33,318 nucleotides of DNA from Leeuwenhoekiella sp. (GCA_011050015.1 DRGP01000092.1:1-33318), one strand, 5' to 3'. Shown: positions 17,422-26,312, numbered from the stretch's first letter. Notes: generated from the sequence alone by a model not told the origin. Made by a program: numbers and translations.

Positions 17422-18597
17422 ATGGCTTTAATCTTTAAAATGATAGGGATCTTGGTACTATTTTGCACCACAATTTTTCCGTCAAACGCTCAGGAATTGA
17501 ACCCGTTGCATCAAATTCTGGACGCTAAAAAACCTGAAATAAGCAGGGTTATGGACAGTCTCCCAGACCACGCGCTGCAAATACGGTACACCCATATTTC
17601 GCGTGATTCAAAAGGGAATCGCAGTTTTAAAACCTATGATTTTCAGACAGACGACGCTAACTATTTTTACCCCGCCAGCACTGTAAAATTGCCGGTGGCC
17701 GTACTCGCACTGGAGCATATGGTAGGAAAAGAACTGAAAAATGGAACGCGCGTTAACTTAGATACACCGTATCAAATTAAAGGGGATACTTTAACTTCCA
17801 GCCTGCGGAAAGATATAGAAGCGATCTTCGCTGTGAGCGATAATGAAGCCTATAACCGCTTGTATGAACTATTGGGCAGGGATTCCATAAATGCATACCT
17901 GAAAAATAAAGCGCTTGAACCCCTACAGATCGTGCACCGCTTAAGTACACCGAATGCCGCAGAAGCCAAGACCAGAGATGTCGTTTTTTATCCCGAAAGC
18001 AAAAAAACAGTTACCCGAAATGGATATACTTCTACAGCCATTCGCAAGTTGCAGTTGAAAGGCATTCAAAAAGGGAAGGGCTTTATGCAGAATGATTCCC
18101 TCATCTCCGGTGCTTTTGATTTTTCATCAAAAAATTATTACCCGGTTTCTACTCAGCAAGAACTGATGAAACGCCTGTTGTTTCCACAGGAATATTTGAA
18201 AAGTGAGCGTTTTGTCCTTGACAAAAAGACGAGGCGTTTTTTACTGCGTACCATGCATAAAATGCCACGTCAATTGGGTTATGACGATTCGCATTATCAG
18301 GATAGTTACGGTAAATTTTTTATGTACGGTGACCGTAAAAACAGGATTCCAAGTCATATTCAAATTTTTAATAAAGTAGGCTATGCCTACGGAACGCTTA
18401 CTGATAATGCTTATATAAAAGACAAGAAAAACAACATCGAATTTTTGCTCACCGTGACGATTTTGGTCAATAAAAATCAGATTTTTAATGATAATAGGTA
18501 TGAGTTTGATAGCGTAGGAATCCCTTTTCTAGCCGAATTGGGACGGCAAGTTTATAGCTATGAACAGGCAATAAGGCAAAAGGATCGTAAAAAGTGA
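17422..18597 (+). CDS. secreted serine hydrolase, class A beta-lactamase-like fold
   Basis: Signal peptide. YPASTVKLPVAVLALEHM (SxxK), FAVSDNEAYNRLYELLG (SDN). 391 aa, larger than a typical class A enzyme. Confidence 0.75.
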   Translation: MALIFKMIGILVLFCTTIFPSNAQELNPLHQILDAKKPEISRVMDSLPDHALQIRYTHISRDSKGNRSFKTYDFQTDDANYFYPASTVKLPVAVLALEHMVGKELKNGTRVNLDTPYQIKGDTLTSSLRKDIEAIFAVSDNEAYNRLYELLGRDSINAYLKNKALEPLQIVHRLSTPNAAEAKTRDVVFYPESKKTVTRNGYTSTAIRKLQLKGIQKGKGFMQNDSLISGAFDFSSKNYYPVSTQQELMKRLLFPQEYLKSERFVLDKKTRRFLLRTMHKMPRQLGYDDSHYQDSYGKFFMYGDRKNRIPSHIQIFNKVGYAYGTLTDNAYIKDKKNNIEFLLTVTILVNKNQIFNDNRYEFDSVGIPFLAELGRQVYSYEQAIRQKDRKK

Positions 18598-18628
18598 TGA
18601 AATTGCCTTAATTTTGATTGATTTTCAG

Positions 18629-18666
18629 CCGTAAAAGTCCGATTTTAGGGCTTTTTGACGGTTTTT
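18629..18666 (+). terminator. intrinsic terminator-like hairpin (or leader attenuator)
   Basis: CCGTAAAAGTCC / GATTTTA loop / GGGCTTTT-TG-ACGG, then TTTTT. 12 pairs (one G-U) with a 2-nt bulge. 31 nt after the serine hydrolase stop. Confidence 0.75.
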
Positions 18667-18679
18667 AAACATTCCAACT

Positions 18680-19690
18680 ATGCAACTTCACTTAAAAGAA
18701 TACACGCTTCCGCTTAAACATACCTTTAGCATTTCTCGCGAATCCCATGACTTTCAACCTACTATGATTGTTTCCCTGGGGCTAGATGATAAAATCGGGT
18801 ACGGCGAGGCCACTTCTAACCCGTATTATAACATTACCGTAGCGAGCATGATTTCCGAAATAGAGGATGTTCGGTCAACAATTGAAAGCTTTGATTTTAC
18901 GACACCAGCGCTTTTTTATGAATTTCTGAGCACGAAAGCATTGAGCAATTTTGCACGCTGCGCGTTAGATCTTGCCGCAAATGATCTCTACGGAAAACGA
19001 AAAGGCAAACCTCTTTACGAACTCTGGAATACCACCACCGCGCATTATCCCAAAACCAATTATACCATCGGCCTGGACACCGTAGAAAAAATGGTTGCCA
19101 AAATGCAGGAACTGCCCTGGCCGCTCTATAAAATCAAACTGGGCACCGCTGACGATGTGGCGATCGTCAAAGAACTCCGCCAGTTTACAGACGCGATTTT
19201 TCGGGTGGATGCCAATTGCGCGTGGAGTGCGGAGCAAACGATAGCAAACGCACCAAAACTAAAAGAACTGGGCGTAGAATTCATTGAGCAACCGCTCAAA
19301 GCAGATGATTGGGACGGTATGAAGCGTGTGATCAAAGAAATCGTGCTGCCGGTAATCGCCGATGAAAGTTGTATCCTACCTGAAGATGTAGCAAAATGCG
19401 CCGGTCATTTTCACGGTATCAATATCAAATTGACCAAATGCGGCGGACTTACACCAGCGCGTAAAATGATTGCCGAAGGAAAGGAAAAAGGTCTTAAAGT
19501 TATGGTGGGCTGTATGACGGAATCTACCGTTGGCATTTCGGCGATCGCGCAATTGTTGCCGCAATTGGATTTTGTGGATATGGACGGCGCGATGCTGCTC
19601 AAAAAAGATATTGCAAAAGGCGTGGAGATAAAAAATGGGGGAGAAGTGGTTTTTCCCAAATTGGGCGGCAGCGGGATAACACTTTATTAA
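18680..19690 (+). CDS. dipeptide epimerase (L-Ala-D/L-Glu epimerase-like, enolase superfamily)
   Basis: LYKIKLGTADD (KxK), FRVDANCAW, EFIEQPLK, VIADESCIL, INIKLTKCGGLTPA. Confidence 0.87.
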   Translation: MQLHLKEYTLPLKHTFSISRESHDFQPTMIVSLGLDDKIGYGEATSNPYYNITVASMISEIEDVRSTIESFDFTTPALFYEFLSTKALSNFARCALDLAANDLYGKRKGKPLYELWNTTTAHYPKTNYTIGLDTVEKMVAKMQELPWPLYKIKLGTADDVAIVKELRQFTDAIFRVDANCAWSAEQTIANAPKLKELGVEFIEQPLKADDWDGMKRVIKEIVLPVIADESCILPEDVAKCAGHFHGINIKLTKCGGLTPARKMIAEGKEKGLKVMVGCMTESTVGISAIAQLLPQLDFVDMDGAMLLKKDIAKGVEIKNGGEVVFPKLGGSGITLY

Positions 19691-19692
19691 AA

Positions 19693-20751
19693 ATGGCTTT
19701 TTACGTTAAGAAAGTACCCGGAAGAAGCATTGCTGAAAATGGCACGGAATACCTGTATTTTGGCGGGACATCGTATTTGGGGCTTCAAAATCATCCTGGA
19801 TTTGAAGCGTTGCTCTTAAAAAACATCAAAACTTATGGAATGAGTCACGGGGCTTCGCGGAAATCGAATGTGCGCCTGGCAATCTATGAGGAAGCCGAGT
19901 CTCATATGTCCCAGTGGACAGGAGCTGAAGCGGCCATGCTGGTTTCCTCTGGCTATCTGGCCGGGCAATTGCTGCGTGATTATTTTGATGAAGAAGACTA
20001 TTCGGTTTTTCACATGCCAAATGCCCATTCCGCACTTTCGCGGAAAAGCGATAAATACTTTACAACGCTCGTAGCTCTAAAAACCGCTATTGAACAACAA
20101 ACGGTAAAAACTACTTCAAAAACGGTTGTTTTATTTTTTGATACCGTTAGTTTTTCCAGTGAAAACTATCCCGATTTCGAGTTTTTAAAAGCCCTGCCTT
20201 TAGCACAAATAATCCTTGTCGCAGATGATTCTCACGGTATCGGGATTTTAGGCAAAAATGGTGCCGGGGTGTTTAGGGAATTGTTGCAGTTACGGGCAAA
20301 GGAGCTTTTTCTGTGTGCCTCTTTAAGTAAAGGCCCTACTGTACAAGCTGGCGTTATTCTCGGGACGGCCATGCGGGTCAAAAATTTAAAAAACAGTTTG
20401 CATTATGGAGGTTCAAGCCCGGCGTCGCCGGCCAGTGTGGCAACGCTAGTGGAAGCCGGTCCCATTTATAGTGAACAGCGGGAAAAACTGGTTAAAAACA
20501 CCAATTTATTTGTCAAATCGGTCAAAAACGCCTCTTTTTTCAAACGTACTGTAGGACATCCCGCTTTTAACTATTATAATACGCAACTTACGGAGTTTCT
20601 TGAGGAGCATGCGATTTTGGTGACCCATTTTAGCTATCCCAATCCAGATGCCGCTGTTTTGAGCAGGATTGTCATCAGCGCGGGACACACGACGGCAGAT
20701 ATTAAAAAATTAAGTGCTTTAATTAATCAGTTTTTGGCAGAAAATGTTTAA
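19693..20751 (+). CDS. PLP-dependent alpha-oxoamine synthase-like protein (AONS/KBL family homologue)
   Basis: YLYFGGTSYLGLQNHPGF, GMSHGASRKSN, VADDSHGIGILGKNGAG, Lys loop CASLSKGPTVQAGVILG, YGGSSPASPAS. Start is 2 nt after the epimerase stop. Confidence 0.78.
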   Translation: MAFYVKKVPGRSIAENGTEYLYFGGTSYLGLQNHPGFEALLLKNIKTYGMSHGASRKSNVRLAIYEEAESHMSQWTGAEAAMLVSSGYLAGQLLRDYFDEEDYSVFHMPNAHSALSRKSDKYFTTLVALKTAIEQQTVKTTSKTVVLFFDTVSFSSENYPDFEFLKALPLAQIILVADDSHGIGILGKNGAGVFRELLQLRAKELFLCASLSKGPTVQAGVILGTAMRVKNLKNSLHYGGSSPASPASVATLVEAGPIYSEQREKLVKNTNLFVKSVKNASFFKRTVGHPAFNYYNTQLTEFLEEHAILVTHFSYPNPDAAVLSRIVISAGHTTADIKKLSALINQFLAENV

Positions 20752-20864
20752 AATTTGATCAGTTTTGGACTAAAATCAACTGCCTAGGGGCAAGCCCACA
20801 AGGTATGATTCGGAAATATTTCTAGAATTTCGACCTAGAAAATCGGGGAATAAAACCATGTGCA

Positions 20865-20892
20865 GGGATTTAAAGCACTTTTGATCCCTTTT
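20865..20892 (+). terminator. possible terminator between convergent AONS-like gene and yebC
   Basis: GGGAT (20865-20869) pairs with ATCCC (20884-20888), followed by TTTT. Weak inner pairing AAAG/TTTT. Confidence 0.35.
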
Positions 20893-21610
20893 AGTCTTCA
20901 GTTTCTTCCATAGAATGATATACGTTCTGCACGTCATCATCTTCTTCGAGTTTTTCCAGCAATTTTTCAACATCTTCGGCATCTTCAGGAGAAAGCGGTT
21001 TTGTGACCTGTGGGATACGTTCAAAACCAGAGGAGAGAATTTCTATATCCTTCTCTTCAAGTGCATGCTGAATGGCGCCAAAACTTTCAAAGGGACCGTA
21101 GATCAGAATACCATCTTCATCTTCAAAAACCTCTTCGGCACCATAATCTATAAATTCAAGCTCTACTTCCTCGGGATCAAGGTTTTCTGCGGGAATACGG
21201 AAATTACAGGTATGGTCAAACATAAATTCCACCGAGCCCGAAGTACCCAGGTTTCCATCACATTTATTAAAGTAGGAACGGATGTTGGCCACTGTTCGGT
21301 TGTTATTATCGGTCGCGGTTTCTATCAACACGGCAATTCCGTGGGGTGCGTAGCCTTCAAAAAGCACCTCTTTATAATCGCCCAGACTTTTATCGCTGGC
21401 GCGTTTTATGGCGCGTTCTATATTGTCTTTGGGCATATTGACGCTCTTCGCGTTTTGTATGACCGCGCGCAAACGGGAGTTTGCATCAGGATCAGGACCG
21501 CCCTCTTTTACGGCCATCACTATGTCTTTACCTATACGTGTAAAGGCCTTGGACATCGCGCTCCAGCGCTTCATTTTTCGTGCTTTCCTAAATTCAAACG
21601 CTCTTCCCAT
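20891..21610 (-). CDS. yebC: YebC/PmpR family DNA-binding regulator
   Basis: MGRAFEFRKARKMKRWSAMSKAFTRIGKDIVMAVKEGGPDPDANSRLRAVIQNAKSVNMPKDNIERAIKR is the canonical YebC N-terminus. Confidence 0.95.
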   Translation of the reverse strand: MGRAFEFRKARKMKRWSAMSKAFTRIGKDIVMAVKEGGPDPDANSRLRAVIQNAKSVNMPKDNIERAIKRASDKSLGDYKEVLFEGYAPHGIAVLIETATDNNNRTVANIRSYFNKCDGNLGTSGSVEFMFDHTCNFRIPAENLDPEEVELEFIDYGAEEVFEDEDGILIYGPFESFGAIQHALEEKDIEILSSGFERIPQVTKPLSPEDAEDVEKLLEKLEEDDDVQNVYHSMEETED

Positions 21611-21688
21611 AAATAGATTTATTTCCTCACAAATTTAAAAAAAAGGATGCATTGAAAACAAGCTTTTTTCACGGACTTCATAAACATA

Positions 21689-21737
21689 AAAAAACCACTG
21701 TTTTAAGGTTAAAAATGCCCTAAAACAATGGTTTTTT
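21689..21737 (-). terminator. bidirectional terminator-like inverted repeat downstream of the PCD gene
   Basis: AAAAAACCA-C-TGTTTTA-A-GG / CC-C-TAAAACA-A-TGGTTTTTT, 18 pairs with two internal mismatches, flanked by A and T tracts. Confidence 0.75.
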
Positions 21738-21758
21738 AAAATGTTTAAATGCTTAGGA

Positions 21759-22043
21759 TCAGCTGCCTATAATTTTTTCAATCGCGTGGGCCAATTTAAA
21801 ATCTTTTTCGGTCACCCCGTTTGCATCATGCGTTGAGAGTGAAATGTTGAGTTGGTTATAGGTATTGGTCCATTCTGGGTGATGTTGTTGGCTTTCCGCC
21901 TCAAAGGCAATACGGGTCATGGTCGCAAAAGCCTCTTTAAAGTCTTCAAATTCTATAGAAGTGTGTATGGCACCTTCTTCGTATTCCCAGCCGTCTATCT
22001 TCTCCAGTCGCTCGCTTATGGTATTGTCATCCAGTTTTTTCAT
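21759..22043 (-). CDS. 4a-hydroxytetrahydrobiopterin dehydratase (pterin-4-alpha-carbinolamine dehydratase)
   Basis: IHTSIEFEDFKEAFATMTRIAFEAESQQHHPEWTNTYNQLNISLSTHDANGVTEKDFKLA. Likely start 22043 (MKKLDD). Confidence 0.92.
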   Translation of the reverse strand: MKKLDDNTISERLEKIDGWEYEEGAIHTSIEFEDFKEAFATMTRIAFEAESQQHHPEWTNTYNQLNISLSTHDANGVTEKDFKLAHAIEKIIGS

Positions 22044-22191
22044 GATATTGGTTTTTGTGTATTTAAATATAAAATCCGTTGAACGCATTACAAACCATTT
22101 AAGCCAAGATTAACGTAAAAACTTCGCCCTGTGTTTGGTTTTTGTGCTTTTAAGCGAAAAAATATGAGAAATCAGCCAATTTTTGATTCTG

Positions 22192-22221
22192 TTGAATTGG
22201 TGCAGCAAAACTGTATCTTCG
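22192..22221 (+). promoter_or_regulatory. Bacteroidetes-type promoter TTG-N19-TATCTTCG
   Basis: TTG at 22192-22194, 19-nt spacer, TATCTTCG at 22214-22221, 18 nt before the pepD-like ATG. Confidence 0.6.
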
Positions 22222-22239
22222 CGCTAAATTTTATGATCC

Positions 22240-23703
22240 ATGAACAATACCGAAATACGCAACCTACAACCGAAAGAAGTCTGGAATAAATTTGCCGATC
22301 TCAACGCTGTTCCACGTGCTTCAAAAAATGAAAGGCAGGTCATTGCTTTTATGAAAGATTTTGGCGAGAAGCTCCATCTGGACACCCATGTAGATGCCGT
22401 GGGTAACGTTATTATAAAAAAACCGGCCACAAAAGGCATGGAAAACCGCAAACCCATTGTCATGCAATCGCATCTCGATATGGTGCATCAGAAAAACAAC
22501 GATACGCAGTTTGATTTTTCCACAGAGGGCATAGCGATGAAGATAGAAGGGGACTGGGTAAAGGCCAAAGGAACAACCCTGGGGGCAGACAATGGCCTGG
22601 GGGTTGCCACGATCATGGCGATCCTGGAAAGTGATACGATTGCTCATCCCACCCTTGAAGCGCTTTTTACGATTGATGAAGAAACCGGAATGACCGGGGC
22701 AAAAGGCCTAAAAAGCGGACTTTTAAACGGCGATATCCTGCTGAACCTCGATACCGAAGAAGACGATGAAATAGGGGTAGGTTGTGCTGGGGGAGTTGAT
22801 ATCACGGCAAAAAGAAACTACACCGAAGAAAAAGCAGCAGAAAATAAAACCGGATACACACTTCAATTAAATGGCTTGACCGGAGGCCACTCTGGCATGG
22901 AAATTCATAAAGGGCTGGGCAATGCCAATAAGCTGATGAACCGTCTCTTGGTAAATGCCTACGAAGATTACGGTTTGCAAATAGCCAGAGTGGAAGGCGG
23001 CGGACTTCGGAATGCGATTCCGCGGGAAAGTGAAGCACTTGTGGTGGTAGATAGCGCAAAAAACGAAGCTTTTGAGAAACATATTAAACTATTGGCCGAA
23101 GCGATCAAAACCGAATATAAAAAGACCGATCCCAATCTTAAAATTGCTTGTATTCCTGCTGAAACTCCCGAAAAAGTAATGAACGCGGAAGTGCAAAAGC
23201 AATTTGTACGCGCGATTCAAGCAGCTTGGAATGGCGTTTTTCGCATGAGCCCAGATATTGCTGATCTTGTGGAAACCTCAAACAATGTAGCGCGGATAGA
23301 TGTTAAAAACGGCAACATTGAAGTACTTTGCCTTACGCGATCATCCGTACAATCTTCACGGGAAGATCTTGCAAAAACCTTACAGTCTGCCTTTGAACTT
23401 ATGGGCTGCGACGTTTCCTTTTCAGGGGAATATCCTGGCTGGAAACCCAATATGGACAGCGCGATCTTAAAAGTTCTTGTCGAAAAATATAAAAAGCTCA
23501 ACAATGAAGATCCAGATGTCGCCGCCTGCCACGCTGGATTAGAATGCGGCATCTTGGGCCAAAACTATCCAGAAATGGACATGATTTCCTTTGGCCCCAC
23601 CATCCGCGGAGCGCATTCTCCAGATGAACGTGCCAGTATTTCTTCGCTTCAAAAATTCTGGAAGTTTGTACAGGAGATTTTGGGGGATATTCCTGTTGCT
23701 TAG
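22240..23703 (+). CDS. pepD: aminoacyl-histidine dipeptidase (M20, PepD-like)
   Basis: IVMQSHLDMVHQKN, KGTTLGADNGLGVATIMAILE, FTIDEETGMTGAKGL, GLTGGHSGMEIHKGLGNANKLMNRLL, HAGLECGI, SFGPTIRGAHSPDER. Confidence 0.94.
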   Translation: MNNTEIRNLQPKEVWNKFADLNAVPRASKNERQVIAFMKDFGEKLHLDTHVDAVGNVIIKKPATKGMENRKPIVMQSHLDMVHQKNNDTQFDFSTEGIAMKIEGDWVKAKGTTLGADNGLGVATIMAILESDTIAHPTLEALFTIDEETGMTGAKGLKSGLLNGDILLNLDTEEDDEIGVGCAGGVDITAKRNYTEEKAAENKTGYTLQLNGLTGGHSGMEIHKGLGNANKLMNRLLVNAYEDYGLQIARVEGGGLRNAIPRESEALVVVDSAKNEAFEKHIKLLAEAIKTEYKKTDPNLKIACIPAETPEKVMNAEVQKQFVRAIQAAWNGVFRMSPDIADLVETSNNVARIDVKNGNIEVLCLTRSSVQSSREDLAKTLQSAFELMGCDVSFSGEYPGWKPNMDSAILKVLVEKYKKLNNEDPDVAACHAGLECGILGQNYPEMDMISFGPTIRGAHSPDERASISSLQKFWKFVQEILGDIPVA

Positions 23704-23794
23704 TAGGCGGTTTTTAGTTTTTAGTAAAAGTATATTGTATACTGTAGATTGTATTTTAAAAAAATGACGACTAAAAAGTGAAGAATAATTTGAG

Positions 23795-23838
23795 AACCTG
23801 CAAGGTGTCGCCGAGGATAGGAGGGCTCCTTGTAGGTT
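23795..23838 (+). repeat. repeat-like hairpin, AACCTGCAAGG ... CCTTGTAGGTT
   Basis: 11-bp arms at 23795-23805 and 23828-23838 pair fully as + strand RNA (one G-U). The inner GC-richer segment contrasts with the flanking AT-rich DNA. Confidence 0.5.
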
Positions 23839-23886
23839 TAAACATATATTGATGTATTTATAGTATTGATCATTTAAATTAAAATA

Positions 23887-24702
23887 ATGACATTTAGCGA
23901 ATTTTTAAACTGTGATTTAGAAAATAGTGACATGATTATTGATTACTATTTAGATTTTTTAAAAGATTTTTCGTCAAAAAATTTCCCCTTCGAACAAGGT
24001 TTACAATTAAAAGGTTCTGCTGAGAAATTTATTAATACAATCGATAAAATCGCTTATGTTAAAAAAGAAGATGTAAGCCAATATTTAGATGAAGTAGATA
24101 GTTTTTCCAATAAATTAAAAAATTTTAGACTTGGCAAAGACTATTCTCAATTTATGAGGCTTCTAATTCCCACTTACAAAACTAGTATTACCAGAGTTCA
24201 AAGTAATTTCGAAAATATATATTCATCCTCAATAAAATTTATAAATAAGCACAACGAATATAAATTTTATAGAAATCAAGATATTGATTTAAATGGATTT
24301 TACAACACAAAAAACGCCAATAAAGAAAAAGTTAAGGAATTAATATCCGAAGCGATTAACTTAATTAACAAAGAACATTCAATAACTGCTGATAGTAAAA
24401 AACAACTTATTAAGCATTTAGAATTGTCATTAACGAACTTAGATAATAATAATCCTGATTGGACTAAAGTAATTGGGCGGGTAAAAGAAATTGTTATTAT
24501 AATTAGTGCTTTAACTACTATAATTGGTAATACTTCTTCGCTTTTTGAAGCTAAAGAGAGATTAGAACAAACCTCAACTATAATACAACAAACCTCTGTG
24601 AATATAAATCATACTACAATTAATAAGACCTTTCTACAGCAAAATATTGAACAATTGAATAATGTGAATAATATTTTAATAGGAAATTCAGATAAAAACT
24701 AA
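23887..24702 (+). CDS. hypothetical protein, 271 aa, low-GC orphan with a C-terminal hydrophobic segment and putative coiled coil
   Basis: Long ATG-initiated ORF with AT-rich codons. Segment RVKEIVIIISALTTIIGNTSSLFEAKERLEQTSTIIQQTS resembles a membrane or amphipathic helix followed by a heptad-like stretch. No family recognised. Confidence 0.7.
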   Translation: MTFSEFLNCDLENSDMIIDYYLDFLKDFSSKNFPFEQGLQLKGSAEKFINTIDKIAYVKKEDVSQYLDEVDSFSNKLKNFRLGKDYSQFMRLLIPTYKTSITRVQSNFENIYSSSIKFINKHNEYKFYRNQDIDLNGFYNTKNANKEKVKELISEAINLINKEHSITADSKKQLIKHLELSLTNLDNNNPDWTKVIGRVKEIVIIISALTTIIGNTSSLFEAKERLEQTSTIIQQTSVNINHTTINKTFLQQNIEQLNNVNNILIGNSDKN

Positions 24703-24903
24703 AAATAAGATCTTAATATTAAAAGAAAAGTTGGTGAGCTGATGACCAAAGCTAAGTTTTAAAATTACTCTATTTGAACTATTCTGATATTTAAAATTTA
24801 GCATCTAACCAGATTGCAATTAAAGAACTTAATTAGTCTATATCTTACCATAAATATTTCGATTTCCGATCAATAACGCAAAAACTCAGTAACCACAATC
24901 CCC

Positions 24904-26253
24904 ATGGAAGAAAACTTTGATAATTTTAAAATATCCAAACAATTGCATTACGCGATTGAAGATATGGGTTTTAAAAAACCGACACAGATTCAGCAGGAAG
25001 CATTTTCGGTAATACGCTCGGGTAGGGACGTGGTGGGCATCGCCCAGACCGGTACCGGAAAGACCTTTGCTTATATGCTGCCTTTGCTTCAGGGCTTGTC
25101 GTTTTCAAAACAGGACAACCCACGTATTTTGATCTTGGTTCCTACCCGCGAACTCGTGCTTCAGTTAGTCGATAATATCACTGCATATACCAAATATATG
25201 AGCGTAAGGGTAAGCGGCGTTTTTGGGGGAGTCAACATTAATAGGCAGAAGGAGGCCGTTGCTCAGGGACTTGATATTTTAGTAGGGACACCTGGCCGGT
25301 TGAACGACCTGATATTGAGCCGCACGGTACAGTTAAAGTCCATTAAACATCTGGTGATTGATGAAGTAGATGTCATGCTAGATCTGGGTTTTAGACATCA
25401 GCTTACCAATATTCTGGATATGTTACCTAAAAAACGGCAGAATATATTGTTTTCGGCCACGATGACCGATGAGGTTTCACTACTTATGGATGCCTTCTTT
25501 ATTGCTCCAGAACGCATTACGGTAGCTATGAGTGGAACACCGCTTGAAAATATAGAACAACAGGCCTACGGGGTGCCTAATTTTTATACCAAGGCCAATC
25601 TGATCGCTCATTTGCTGGATACTGAAAAAAACTTTACTAAAGTACTTGTTTTCTGCTCCAATAAAAAAAGTGTTGAACGCTTACATAAAGCCTTAGCTGC
25701 AAAGAATGTGCAACGGCTGGACGTTATTCACTCTAACAAGACACAGAATTACAGGATACAGGCCATAAAATATTTTGAAGAAAACAAAACAAGATTACTC
25801 ATCGCGACCGATGTCATGGCCCGTGGGGTAGACCTGGATCAAGTGAGCCATGTCATCAACTTTGACGTACCCAGTTTTCCTGAAAATTATATGCACCGTA
25901 TTGGCCGTACGGGAAGGGCCGAAAAACAAGGGCATTCTTTGCTGTTCTTCACTCCAAAAGAAGAAGAGGCCAAACAAGCCATTGAGCAATTAATGGATAC
26001 CCCGCTGCATTTAAATGAACTTCCGGAAGCGGTAGAGATTTCAAAGCGCCTGACTCCAGAAGAAGAGCCAGAAGTGAAGGAAATTTATAACCCTAACAAG
26101 ACAGACAACATAAAGGGAGCGAGTTTTCATGAGAAAAAAGAAAAAAATCAGAAAATAAACCAAGGTGGATCCTACAGAAGAGAAATAGCTAAAAAATATA
26201 AAAAGCCAAAAACCCGTGGAGATAAAAATTATAACCGTCGCAATAAGAAATAA
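24904..26253 (+). CDS. DEAD-box RNA helicase (DEVD variant) with basic C-terminal tail
   Basis: AQTGTGKTF, PTRELVLQ, TPGRLNDL, VIDEVDVMLDLGF, LFSATM, ATDVMARGVDLDQVSHVINFDVP, HRIGRTGRAEKQG. Tail KKYKKPKTRGDKNYNRRNKK. Confidence 0.95.
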   Translation: MEENFDNFKISKQLHYAIEDMGFKKPTQIQQEAFSVIRSGRDVVGIAQTGTGKTFAYMLPLLQGLSFSKQDNPRILILVPTRELVLQLVDNITAYTKYMSVRVSGVFGGVNINRQKEAVAQGLDILVGTPGRLNDLILSRTVQLKSIKHLVIDEVDVMLDLGFRHQLTNILDMLPKKRQNILFSATMTDEVSLLMDAFFIAPERITVAMSGTPLENIEQQAYGVPNFYTKANLIAHLLDTEKNFTKVLVFCSNKKSVERLHKALAAKNVQRLDVIHSNKTQNYRIQAIKYFEENKTRLLIATDVMARGVDLDQVSHVINFDVPSFPENYMHRIGRTGRAEKQGHSLLFFTPKEEEAKQAIEQLMDTPLHLNELPEAVEISKRLTPEEEPEVKEIYNPNKTDNIKGASFHEKKEKNQKINQGGSYRREIAKKYKKPKTRGDKNYNRRNKK

Positions 26254-26312
26254 TTTTTAGACGTTAATCTGTGCACTTCATCCTTGTTTATAATTCCTTT
26301 AATAGTTGCGCT

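Noticed and set aside
20776-21024. 82-aa minus strand ORF across the yebC 3' end
   Set aside because: Overlaps yebC in another frame and runs into intergenic repeat-like DNA. Composition not protein-like.
20915-21616. 233-aa + strand ORF
   Set aside because: Fully antisense to yebC, whose protein sequence is unmistakable. Composition looks like a shadow ORF.
24703-24770. Short frame DLNIKRKVGELMTKAKF* after the orphan ORF
   Set aside because: Only 17 codons, no start, no recognisable family. Too weak to call a pseudogene.
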